Positions 1-10,561 of a DNA stretch of 64,000 nucleotides are shown piece by piece. The notes beneath the pieces were generated by a model, which ran no database searches, was not told where the DNA came from, and saw only the letters and a program-made list of their open reading frames with translations. This stretch comes from Dichomitus squalens LYAD-421 SS1 (lineage: Eukaryota; Basidiomycota; Agaricomycetes; Polyporales; Polyporaceae). Numbering within the stretch: position 1 is the first letter of the stretch; every line of letters begins with the position of its first letter. A program made the translations under genes and the position numbers. Location of the stretch: the NCBI RefSeq assembly GCF_000275845.1, contig NW_006766888.1, forward strand, positions 730,718 to 794,717, written 5' to 3'.

Positions 1-494
1 GGTGGTCATAGAAGTGCGTCCGGTACCAGCCTCGCCGGCTGAGGAATGCTGAGTTAGTGGTCTGACGAGCCTCAGTATATGCAGGCATTATGGAGAGAGG
101 CAAAAGATGAACATTGGCTACAATATCTACACAGGTACATGAAGGAGCAAGCAAGCTAAGACATATCGATGAAACGAGTGCGAGACTTGCTGCAATATGA
201 GAGAGACGTCCCAATTTGTCAATTGGATGCGTGCGCGATAGGGCATCCTCCAATCATATCACGTCCATGGGCGTCAGAGTCAGGTGATGGTTCTGCGGGA
301 AAGTTAACGTCGACTTTTGTGCACAAGATGACATCGTCATCTGTTGACAAGTCGACGATAGTCGACGTCGACCGGATGTCTACCGGCACATCGCTGCCGA
401 CTAGAACACCAACGTCGGCGAAGGCCCACAAGAGGTTGATCGATAAGTAGGTGATGTCCGGCCCGAACACGTCGAGAAATGCTAGTAAGCAGAG

Positions 495-1073
495 TCAGTC
501 GTCAGAATGCACAAATCGAAGGATGACACGGAGAGGGCTTGTTCCTCGACGGTTCTTCAGGATCTGAAAGAACGAGTCTATAGTGTCTGTATGATGAAGG
601 GCACACAAGCTTATGGTGGAGAGTTCGGTCAACAAGGGTAGGGCCTTTGTCGGAAGAGCCTGCGCGCGGCCACGAGTGATCGGAGCAACGCGTTCAAGAG
701 AGAGGCACCCGACATTGTGGAGCACGGACAGCAGGTGGGTGACATCTTCCACGGCGATCTCGGGGGTGCTGCCAGACTTTCCTCCGATGATTTTGAGCGA
801 GAGGACGTGCGCGGCGAGATCTGGAGCTGACGTGGAAAAAGAGAGGAGTTCTCGGAGGGACAAGTGCGGAGCATCTGGACGGCAGACCACGGTCCGAAGC
901 AGATGATACTGGGCAAACGAGCACCAAGCGCGGCATACAAAAGTGCATGCACGTAGGGACGCGTTGTCGTCATCCAGGTTACTGAGTATATCATCCATGA
1001 TCTCAGCAGGTATCGCGACGTTCAAGAGGGGAAACAAGCAGTATTGCCAATTGCATATTGCAGCTGCCAGCAC
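495..1073 (-). CDS. F-box domain protein (probably incomplete)
   Basis: The 192-aa reading frame contains a typical fungal F-box near residues 20-60: an IPAEIMDDIL start, then a Leu/Asp-rich turn, then VCRAW and HLLRTV. F-box proteins of this kind bind Skp1 and act as substrate adaptors of SCF ubiquitin ligases. Mushrooms carry large expanded families of them, usually 400-600 aa with leucine-rich C-terminal parts. This frame is much shorter, so further exons probably lie in the first 490 bases, or the copy is truncated. The start is uncertain: the ATG at 1073 keeps the whole F-box, whereas the next in-frame ATG (998) would cut into it. No substrate can be inferred. Confidence 0.5.
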   Translation of the reverse strand: MLAAAICNWQYCLFPLLNVAIPAEIMDDILSNLDDDNASLRACTFVCRAWCSFAQYHLLRTVVCRPDAPHLSLRELLSFSTSAPDLAAHVLSLKIIGGKSGSTPEIAVEDVTHLLSVLHNVGCLSLERVAPITRGRAQALPTKALPLLTELSTISLCALHHTDTIDSFFQILKNRRGTSPLRVILRFVHSDD

Positions 1074-1593
1074 TCTGGACGTCTATGCCAAGTGTGTTAG
1101 CCAGCGTAGCCAGATTGATATCTGTCGTCCTATACGTGCCACTTGCAGGATGCGGCATGTTGAGACACAGCGGATATCGAATTTGTAGTAGTGAACACTG
1201 CTGAGTAGCGGCACATGCAATTTAGTTAGGATAGCGAAGCAAGCACTTGGCGAGTGCTGATGCCCGCAGTATCGGAGGCTGGGAGTGGTGAAGTGACTTA
1301 CGATACCGGACCTGCTTGTTCCTACAGCAGAATCGATCTTGCGGTCAATATGCAAGAGAAAGGATGCTCGAGCGACTCGTCGGACGGCCGATCCCAAATC
1401 GAGGCTGTGACTCGACGCTCCGTCACTGGGGTGACACTCCGTGAACCCACGTGCCTTACGTAACGTCGCGCCTCCCTCAGCCTGCAGGGACGCTGCAGCT
1501 CGTCCTTCACTACTTTCTACCACGTCCGGCTGCTTGTCTAGGCTGTTGATCACCTTGCAACCCTTGTATCTCTGTTTACGTGTTTTTGAAAGC

Positions 1594-2163
1594 ATGGCAT
1601 CGGCATACTACGAGTTCTATCGCGGCTCCTCGTGAGTATCATAGCTTGGCAAGGAGGTGCTCGGCGGACATAACTGGTGTCCGGGCTATGACCCACTTAG
1701 GATCGGCATGGCTCTCACGGACTCGCTTGACGAGCTTATCACAAGCGGTGCAATCACCCCACAGCTGGCCATGAAAGTCTTGCAGCAGGTGTGTGGTTCT
1801 AGTCCATCCTGGGGGGTGCGGACCGGCCCGACTGACGATGCTAAACCACTGCGTTTCTGTAGTTCGACAAGTCCTTGGCGGACATTATGGTAAAGCAGGT
1901 GAAGACGAAGACGACGCTGAAGGTATGTGCCTCACTCCGTGTGGAGCCCGTTGGTTCACGGACATCGTCTTTATTCTCCCTTTGTACAATGCTGTTGTGG
2001 CGTGCAGGGTCACTTGCACACGTACCGTCTCTGCGACGACGTATGGACGTTCATAGTGAAGAACCCGACGTTCAAGATGGAGTCGAACGAGCAGGTGTCC
2101 GCGCCGAAAATCAAAATCGTCGCTTGCAAGAACGGAGACGCCATCGAGGCGGGGAAGAAGTAA
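1594..2163 (+). CDS. TOA2: Transcription initiation factor IIA small (gamma) subunit
   Basis: Four exons (1594-1631, 1701-1788, 1863-1922, 2008-2163) join in frame to give 113 aa, the normal size for this subunit. The product starts [13 protein letters not shown] and continues [16 protein letters not shown], then [13 protein letters not shown], and [16 protein letters not shown]. These are signature stretches of the TFIIA gamma chain: an N-terminal helical bundle followed by a C-terminal beta-barrel. With the large subunit it forms TFIIA, which stabilises TBP on the TATA box in the nucleus. All three introns have GT...AG ends and are 69-85 bp. A single-copy essential gene, identified with high confidence from sequence recall. 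Confidence 0.95.
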
Positions 2164-4048
2164 AACGGAGTGCCGTCATCCTTCCTCTTGCCCCCTCTCG
2201 CATCGCCTCTCCCTTCGCGCACAGTGATCGGAGAACCGTTGATGCCGGGATGCGTTAATGGTCTGCTCAATTCTTGCGATGTGTGTCCTGTATCTGTTTG
2301 CATCTCGTTCTCCCCACGTTCATGTACTTCTAGGTTCTCCCTCGTCTCTTTGCCGGTATAGACTACAACCCTCATGGACATAATGATCTCGTCTGCTCGC
2401 TCTGTATTGGCTGCTTAGTGTGTCATGTTATACATCATTGCAATCTGTCGCGTGTTTTCCCCTTGCCTCGTCGTTCTTTCGGCTAGCATAGCTATCTTCG
2501 GTCCGTCGGCTCAGCATCACAGCTGGTGGAAGTCGAACAAGAGATTGGTACGTCGTCGCACTGCTGTTCGTTCCGGACACCTTCTGATCCATGCCTCCAG
2601 ATATCACGTGAATCAGTGTTTCCTGTTTGCATGCCCTGCATCATACAGGCGGACGTGAAGGTATCACGGCATGACCATCGTAATGCCCTCAGGGCACGAC
2701 GCCGCATTGTACCAGCATGCGCTGGGACACTGCCTCAAAGACGTCGCTTCCCAATCTCTGCGCGCTAGTACTGCGCTCGACAAAGATGGGCTTACAAATG
2801 CTGACAGTCGTCTGCGTAACAAAATGCAGACCGAGATGCGCATGAGGTGAGTTCGCGCGATAACACGGGGAAATGTTGGCAGGTGACGCGTCGCGACGCG
2901 CCTCCTACGCTGTGTCGCGAGTACGGCCAGATGCCGGACTCTAATCACGCGTGAGTCGGGCAGGGCGAAAGGGGGATGACATTGTCAAGGCGCAGCGCCG
3001 GACGAGTCATCCGACTCGCGTCGCCACCGCTCTCTCGCGCGACCGGGAGGGGCCGAGCTCAAGCCGGCGGAGGCGAATACACTAACTGGGACAGTAACTA
3101 TCTAGCAACTAGCGTAACGTGTGGTATAATAAGTGTAGGGATAGCGGATGGGTGGGTAAGAAAATGCGAAGCCCGAAGTCGGGGACTTTCGAGCACGCCG
3201 GTGAGGAAGGAGGTGCGGGAACTACGGTACGTGTATCGTACCTTTCGAGCACGCCGGTGAGGAAGGAGGTAAGGAGGGAGAAGCATCAGAGACCTGTACA
3301 TATAAGCAATCATAGAAAACAAAGACCTTGCCCCGCGCTGCAAAAACGCGTTGAGCGCGACAAAGGCTTTGTGCGACGGGGAAGAGAAAAGCGCGTTGTC
3401 GGCGCACGTGCTCCCCACGCGACTTAGACCCCAGTCAATACCCATTGACTGAAACATCCATACCGACCGTGACTGTCCGCCACCACTTCATCCTAGACCG
3501 GGACCTCGAGCGGGCGTGCTCGTCCTGTAGGGTACTGTTGTCCGAAGGGACTCGTTGGGTCGTTTGACATGGGCCTAATGCCGAGGTACGGCTTTCAAAT
3601 TTCACGGGCGCCTTGCCTGTGCACGATGAGCCTTCCGAAACGTAGTATTTCTTACGCTTGACAATACGCATGCCGAGGGTGGAACCTGGTGCCAGCCCTA
3701 CGGTGCTTTGTGAATGGAGAAGGGAGTAGAAGGTCTGCAGCACATCCCATCACCTCCATTGGCCGCGCTAACGCTAACTTATCTAGGTTAACGTTCGCCT
3801 TAGGTTCGTAATAGAACACTTCCTGGCCACGGATCGAAGCTCAAAGAAGCTCGGAGACTGCCATTCTCCATTGTTCAGCTGTGTATCCTGATACGCAAGT
3901 GCTACTCATTCTGGGAGATCACCGCATAAGCTGAGGACCGGCTGACTAGTAGGCGGAGCGCTGATAAGGACATGCGACTGCGGTATGTTGGTGAGTTGGA
4001 GACTTCTGGTGTTCATTTCGCGATAGGCCGTGCAGGGTTCAACTAGAC
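2164..4048. other. Intergenic stretch with no convincing gene
   Basis: No recognisable gene. It holds the TOA2 3' UTR, a small 59-codon ORF on the plus strand (2671-2850) that ends next to a GTGAGT donor-like site and is not recognised, and a short direct duplication near 3.2 kb. Reading frames on both strands are short and of non-coding character. Confidence 0.5.
3186..3270. repeat. 29-bp direct repeat, two copies
   Basis: The same 29 bp, beginning CTTTCGAGCACGCCGG, occur at 3186-3214 and 3242-3270, with copies offset by 56 bp. It is a local duplication in non-coding DNA; no further copies were seen nearby. Confidence 0.8.
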
Positions 4049-4595
4049 TAGGGTGCGGGCAACAAATCCGAATTGTTAACACGTGGATTATTAACAAGTT
4101 AATCAACCTGTTAATAAACAGTTAGAAAGTACGAGTCTGGATAGTCATGTCAAGAATTGTTCAAAACTAGGACCCATTTGAGCGTCCTTTTGACTCTAAT
4201 AACAACAATAGACCGCTTTCATTTCGTTTACTGTAGGCCGGAATAGTGCTGCTGTGAACTTCAAGTTTGGTGCCTCTAATTTATGCAGGCCGCTGGCCAA
4301 AGCCGCCAGTGAGCTTGGTCTGATTCAGATCTCGAAGGGAGAGCGGGACTCGTCGCCACACAGCTCATTGATGTCATGCCTCGTCAAATATACAGTACTT
4401 GCAATGGCAAGGTGTCTCTGAGTTTCAGGGACCCTGTCATTCAACTGAGATGTTTATTACTCAGGCCAACAACTTGTGAACTTGGTTTAGCGCCCGGTCA
4501 ATTGACCGTAAGTAACACGTGTTAACAAGAGGTCCAAGAGGGCGTCCGTTAATAACGGTTCGTTATAAACCATTTTCATTGTTGACCGCACCCTA
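4049..4595. mobile_element. Non-autonomous hAT-type transposon (MITE), 547 bp
   Basis: Left end TAGGGTGCGGGCAACAA (4049-4065) and the reverse complement of the right end (4579-4595), TAGGGTGCGGTCAACAA, match at 16 of 17 positions. The element is flanked by a perfect 8-bp duplication AACTAGAC (4041-4048 and 4596-4603). Eight-bp target duplications and ends beginning TAGGG (the YARNG rule) are hallmarks of hAT transposons. A subterminal 13-bp motif TTGTTAACACGTG (4073-4085) recurs inverted at 4516-4528. There is no transposase-size frame inside, so the element must be moved by a transposase encoded elsewhere. The perfect duplication suggests a fairly recent insertion. Confidence 0.88.
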
Positions 4596-4603
4596 AACTA
4601 GAC

Positions 4604-6023
4604 GATCCACCTTCAGGTCCGTACCTCTGGAGTAGGTTGCCTCCAAGCGAGCGGCAAGTAGGGGTGTCTGTGCGTGGATTGGCGTTCCGACGCTCTGGCT
4701 TCTTATGATAGTGAGGCCCGTGGGTCGCGATGACCCCCGCGCAGACGAGCTGGTGGGACTAAGCGTCGGTGACGAATCGATGCAGAGTTTGACCCGTGTC
4801 CCCGAGCCCGAGTCGGATCCCGGGCCCGATATCAAGGACCTAGGTTGAGTGGACGCGGTCGCCATTCAAGCCGTGTCCGGAATCACAGTCGAAGACGAAC
4901 ATATGATTGCATGAAAGCCGTTGATGGTCGGGATCGGGCCTGTGCCTCCCGGAACGTCCTTGTTGGAATGTTAGGACGAGTGCGGGGAAGGACAAACAGA
5001 CATCAGTAGGTTCGAGGCATGGCTTCGGCGCTGTCTGAAAATAGCCCGCAGCCTGCGTGCTCTCGCTAAACCATACTCATGGTGCTTATCGCGAAGTGGA
5101 GGGCAAGCTTGGCGCTGGGTCTGGGTCTGGGGCATCGAAATGGTGATGGGAGAGCTCGAGGAAGGTGTCGATTGTCACAGGAGCTGCCCCGGACGTCCAC
5201 GCGGATCACCGGACAAGTCTGGACGGGGTGAGACTTCGTGCCCAGTTCAGGGGTAGCTGCTGGTGCTTCTCGCACGAACGTGCACGTAGATGAGAGAAAG
5301 GATCGCTGGTATCCGCCGGTATCTGCAGGCGAGCCTGGGGCTGAAAAACTGAGTACGTCTGCGCGGGTGGCGGCAGCACAGGGGTACATACATACATATC
5401 CGAGTTAGGCGGGAGGATGCGTCAGAGGAGATGAGTGGGGGTGCCGACGGATCTGATCTGGATCTATTACGGAAGAGGCAGGTGATATGTCTAATGCGGG
5501 GGATGACGAAAGACGCGATCGCGTCCACCGGGGGACCCGTCCGGGTGCGGCGGTAGCGCGGCCCTCGATCGGCTTCAGCCTGGCCTCACACCAAGTCCGA
5601 CCTATCCAGCCCCACATATAATGCCATCCGCATATGTTTGCTGCGCCTGATACCCCCTGCGACTGCTGCAACATCTGCCCGAACGATATGCCCGCTTTAC
5701 TGCTCGAGTCACGCTCAGGAACGACGGAGATCAACGACGGCGACCGCTGTAGCAGGGTCGCCCATAAGCGGGCGCGCAATAATCTCGAGTGCGTCTGCGA
5801 TAAGTCCCGGCGTTACAATCGCGCTCTCTTCCTAACCATCATCCCCTTCAGCATATATCAGCTCCTCTGCTCGCTCGACTATAACGTCCGCCCCGGTTCC
5901 CTGTCCTTCGAAGCCCGCGAAAAGCTCTCGTCGCCACAGATAACGCCTCCAACACAGCTCCGCACCGATTCAGTAGCTTCCCCTTCGCGCGTTCACTCGA
6001 CCCCAGGGAACGCGACTCCCGAC
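4604..6023. other. Intergenic stretch upstream of the APH-like gene
   Basis: No gene seen. The last ~390 bp (from 5634) are open in the frame of the following gene but look like promoter or 5' UTR rather than protein. Confidence 0.45.
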
Positions 6024-8696
6024 ATGACGCAGTCAGCAACGCAACAACCTTTGCCTGCGCAGCCTGCAAAACCTTCTGAGGAGCCTCCGCTGGAATGGGA
6101 TTGGGACATCGAGCATGAGGACAGGAAGGCGGAGGCTAGGGCCGACGTCGCCGTCCACCATGCCATGCCCTTCCAGGTCGATAGGAAGCTGCTCAAGGAC
6201 ATTGTCCACGAGCGTATGGGGGCTGAAGTCGCACGTATCCGATTCCTCGGTGCAGGTCCGTCTTACTCAATTCCATCTCTGCTAGATGTCAATCTCACCG
6301 TTTCGCTGCAGGTACATTCCACAAGGTGAGCACACCGTTTACCGCTCTTGCCCTCCCACGCTCTCCAGTCACTTGCGCGCATTCCGGAAACGCACAAGGG
6401 TGGCAAATCGCCGCGTTCGGCTTCGTCCGAGTAGAAGAGTGCACCCGTGTCAAAATGTTGCGCGGGCTTCTGTTCTCGGTGGCGTAACTACCGAGTACGA
6501 CAGGCGCAGTGCCTTGCTATCCGCCGGGTGCGCTTACCAACGGGGTAAGCTGCTATAGCATCGCAGACGCGCCCGATTTGCCGATGCTTCTATTGAGCAT
6601 TTCGACGTCTCGGCGATGTTTCGCGCTCCTTGGCCACTTGGAGGATGCGCCACGGTGCTTGGCGCGAAGCCGCGTCGTAGAGCCGTCGTGCTACTCAAAG
6701 GTGACAGAAGCGAGTGCTGTTGCAGCCGGCCGTGCTCGTTGACGTCTTGGCGGAGCAGACGAATAATAATGCGCAGCAGTCTGCGGCACCGGAACTTGAG
6801 ATGACAGAGCTGACTTTGCTGCGCTGACACAGGGGTACCTCGTCACTCTTGTCGACAGGCGCGAAGTGGTCGCGCGTGTCGCGCGACGCTTCATGCCGCG
6901 GCTGAAGACCGAGAGCGAAGTAGCAACGATGCATTATCTCCGCCGACATACCGCAATACCTGTGCCGGAAGTTTACCATTACGATTCGAACCCATATAAC
7001 AGGTTAGGTGGCGAATACATCTTGATGTCGAAGGTATACTTGTTCGATGGTTATGACTGTTCGCATCCACCTACTAAACGGCGCTCCGCTCTGCAGGCTT
7101 CTGGCATCCCCCTGTCAAAAGTCTTTCACTCTATGCCGCACAATACCCTTATCGCGCTCATGGTGAACATCGCGATGCTGGTGATCCCCCTGTACGGCCA
7201 CCGCTTCCCCATGATTGGCTCGCTATACGACGGGCCTGACCCTAGTACACCATCCCCGAACTTGCCGTCCTCATTAGCCACTCCAACACCCTCGACATAC
7301 CAACGCTCCACGAACATCAACGACGCCGTGTCGCGGTTGCAGGACGAGTCGAGGGAGACGCACGTTGGTCCGATCATCTCGTGGCCCTTCTTCGGATCGA
7401 ACCGAGGCGATCTACCGCACCCGGACGAACTCAATCGCGGGCCCTGGCGCTCGACGCACGACTACCTCGTTGCGTGCACCGAGCGCGAGGTCAAGGGCGT
7501 GATCGCGGAGAACGAGGGCCGCGCCGCGCCGCACAAGCTGCACCTCGACCCGGACGAGATCGAGACGTCGCGCCACCACAAGGTCACCGCGCTGCCGGAC
7601 GACCGCTCGGACACGTCGGACGAGTGGGACTGGGAGGAGAGCGAGGCCGAGTGGGACGGCCCGGGCGACATGATGTACCAGGACTACCGGCGCATGCAGC
7701 GCACGACGTTCCTCGTCGCGCACCTTGCGGAGCGCGAGCAGCGCGTGCGCGCGGAGATGGCGCGCTTCTTGAGGCTAATGGAGCGCTTGGGCGTCGTCGC
7801 GCACGGGGAGGGCGATGGCGGAGGCGGAGGGGCCCCAGAGGAGTTCTCGATCGATTGCCATGATTGGAACCTCGAGAACGTGTTCGTTGACGAGAACGAT
7901 AACTCACAGATCGTGAGTCAATGCATTTGAGTTGGATCCGCGTGTACGCGCTTGGCTCACGACGCACACACAGACGTGTATCATAGACTGGGAGTCGACG
8001 ACGACCCGCCCGCTGTGGGCGTGCGCGCACGTCCCCTCCTTCCTCCAGAACTCGCCCTTCACCGCCAAGCTCTTCCGCGCGACCGTCGAGAAGTTCGTCC
8101 GGAACCCGCCCGTGAAGAGCGTCCTCGTCCACAACAAGCCCGTCGACCTCGCCGCACTCGCCGCAGACTGGCTGCACCAGGAGGCGACGGGCGCGCGCCT
8201 CCGCCTGGCGCACCGCTGCATCGAGTGGGACGGCTGGGAGGAGGGCCTCGTGGAGTCGATCCTCGGCCCCGAGGACCAGGAGGAGGACTGGTTCAAGGAG
8301 TGGCAGGACGAGGGCGTGGAGCCGGCGAGCCACGACGACGAGGTCGGCGACGGCGCCGCGGCGGACGAGTACAGGTCCGAGTCGCCCGTCGCGGCTATCA
8401 GCCCGACGCTCCTCGCGCTCGTGACCAGCGACAGCGACGCCGACGGGCTGCGGCGCAGGCCGAGCGGGGTCGCGAACGCGAACGGCAGCCTGCTGCCGGC
8501 GCCCGTGCCTGTGCCGAAGGTCGTCGTCGCGGTGGAGAAAGAGCGGGAGAAGCTGCTGAACGCCACGGGCGACTTCTGCGGGGGCGTCGGCGGCGAGCTC
8601 GGCCGCCGGCTCGAGGCGTGGTTGTACGTGAATGGGGACGCGGACGGACGCGTGGACCTCGGCCGGCGGTGGAAGGGGGACGAGGAGGAGCAATAG
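6024..8696 (+). CDS. APH/protein-kinase-like fold protein (fungal aminoglycoside phosphotransferase family)
   Basis: Exons 6024-6255, 6312-6325, 6833-7033, 7097-7912 and 7974-8696 join in frame to 661 aa. The N-lobe reads AGTFHK (glycine loop), then VDRREVVARVARRF (beta-3 region), then ESEVATMHYLR (alpha-C) and GGEYILMSK (hinge). The catalytic segment is CHDWNLENVFV, a variant of the Brenner HxDxxxxN motif, and the metal-binding motif is TCIIDWE. Fungi have many such uncharacterised APH-like proteins; some relate to mitochondrial AIM9, and substrates are unknown. Two oddities are a 14-nt exon and the 507-bp intron after it. Exon 4 holds an acidic insert around residues 280-330. An in-frame ATG at 5634 would lengthen the N-terminus but looks less likely. 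Confidence 0.85.
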
Positions 8697-9312
8697 GCCC
8701 TCTTATCCTGCACTGTTTTTCCAAGTTCGTGACTCGATGGACTAGAATTGTCGATTGTCGCAGCAGCATCTTCGGTATCTACGCGGGAGTCGTCTTTTCT
8801 TCGTTATGCACTCGATCATCTGTCACCTCATTCATGCACGCTGCATGGACACTTTTGCTTCGATTCCCCTCATCCTCCCTCACTATCTGGTCACATCAGT
8901 ATTTATATCAACAGGCGTAGTTTGGTCCAAGCAGTCACCCAACCATCATAGTATGTAATCACTGACATGGTAGTCTTCTTACACTACGGAATACAATAAC
9001 CTTCTTTGCGATCCTGAGGCATACAAGTAGAAGCTTGAGGACGTTCGTAAGGTCAGGACATTTTCTTGAGGGAGCTATGGCGCTCTCCGGACAGTTGCGA
9101 TTAAGAAGGCGCACCCCCACCAGCTGCGCTCGGCTCTATCGGAGTCGACGAGATGACCGGGATGAAGAGCCCTCGTGAGGATGCATTCGAAAACGAAACT
9201 ACAGGCTGAGGCTGAGCTATCCATGGCTTACGACCGCCCACACTACTCCCAGTGCGGGGATTTACATCAGTTGTCCTGTGGAACGGCAACCCCTTATTGC
9301 GCCGTGTCGGAC
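8697..9312. other. Intergenic region between convergent genes
   Basis: Holds the 3' ends of the APH-like gene and SDH4. Nothing else seen. Confidence 0.5.
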
Positions 9313-10252
9313 CTATGCGTGCCACACCTTCGCGACGAGCTCCGTGAGACCTGTAGACAGGTCCCCGTCAGCCTTGAGTTCCACTTCCCACCGAAGCAGA
9401 ACGAAGCCGACAGAAGCGGCTACGGGTGGGCAGGGAGGGGGTATGACGTACCGATGTCGTTCGTGTTGAACTGGTATACGCCGACGAGGACGCCGACGGT
9501 CGTCGCGCGGAGGACCCACGTCAAGGCGCGGCCGAGGACGGGGAACTTGCGCGGGTGGAGGTAGTCGACGAGGATGGAGTCGAACTGTTGGGCCGACCGG
9601 TTAGCCCTGAGCGCTTGTAATCACATGTGATAGAACGGGTCTAGGAGCTGCGCGGCTGTATGCGCGGCGAAAGGGAGGAAGAGTTTGCAGGAAGGCAAGG
9701 TCTGGAGGAGTACAACAAGGATGACGATACGTACGCCAATGTGACTGTGCATCACCAAGCTGACGCCGAGGAGGCCGTCGATGATGGGGTAGTTGGTGCC
9801 GCTCGTAACGAACGAGGCAACAGTGAGGGGGACGAGACCAGCAGAGAGAATGCGCTCGAACGCCCAGTGGTACGAGCCGTGAGTCTTGGAGGGAGGAGGG
9901 AAGGGAGTGGGGTCGTTGACGGTGCCCCTGTAGATCGCTGCAATCTACCCTTGAGCAACGCATGCCATGCATACAGGAGCATAACTATACGTACGACCAC
10001 CGGGAACGTACGCAGAGTCCGCCGCTCCTCTTGCTGCATGATGTAGTTAGTATGCCTTGTCTGCTTTGATGCCCGAGCTCGAGGCATGCCGGATACGAGC
10101 GAACCGGTTTGCAGGCGAGCACGACAACGGTAATCTGCGTGACGCGAGGAAGTGGACACACCTTGCACAGCGAGAGGCCGCAGCGACCTGCGCGCAAGAG
10201 CGGCAGCGACGTTCCTGTTGAACGCGGAGCGGGCAACGAGGGCGGAAGACAT
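9313..10252 (-). CDS. SDH4: Succinate dehydrogenase membrane anchor subunit (CybS), mitochondrial
   Basis: Five exons (10162-10252, 10012-10033, 9735-9927, 9452-9584, 9313-9350) join in frame to 158 aa. The N-terminus is basic and rich in Ala, Ser and Arg, as in a mitochondrial presequence. The mature part has the family motifs THGSYHWAFERILSAGLVP, then DGLLGVSLVMHSHIG (haem/quinone-site region with conserved His), DYLHPRKFP, and a last helix ending LTELVAKVWHA. The protein anchors complex II in the inner membrane and helps bind ubiquinone. Exon 2 is only 22 nt, yet it is needed to keep the frame between presequence and first conserved block. Identification is firm; the exact presequence length is less so. 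Confidence 0.93.
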
Positions 10253-10561
10253 GGCGGGAGATGTGGACGGAGGTGAGGAGGAGGACAAGCCCTTGTTGTA
10301 GAGGTCATCGGCGTTCTGCAATCGTCGCGTCCCGATTGGTCCGTCGGCGCCTCTCCTGCTTTCGGCCGCGTTCCCCGCATACGAGCAGAGAAATGCGGGT
10401 CTCAAGTCAGAATATCTTGAGCCTCCAGTACTGGACACAGCACTTGATGGCTGGAGGATGGATGAGTGAATGGTATGGATTTGCGATTAGATGCCTCAAA
10501 GCCCTATTTTACGGAGGTATCTCAACGGATCTAGCGAAAATCGAAAGCGCATCTGTCGATC

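Noticed and set aside
300..375. Cluster of GTCGAC sites
   Set aside because: Four hexamers in 75 bp, without regular spacing or symmetry suggesting a function.
1083..1595. 170-codon minus-strand frame before TOA2
   Set aside because: No recognisable features and it covers the TOA2 promoter and start codon.
7584..8693. Long minus-strand frame (369 codons) opposite the APH-like gene
   Set aside because: Low-complexity Pro/Arg/Ala product; it is the antisense shadow of GC-rich coding sequence.
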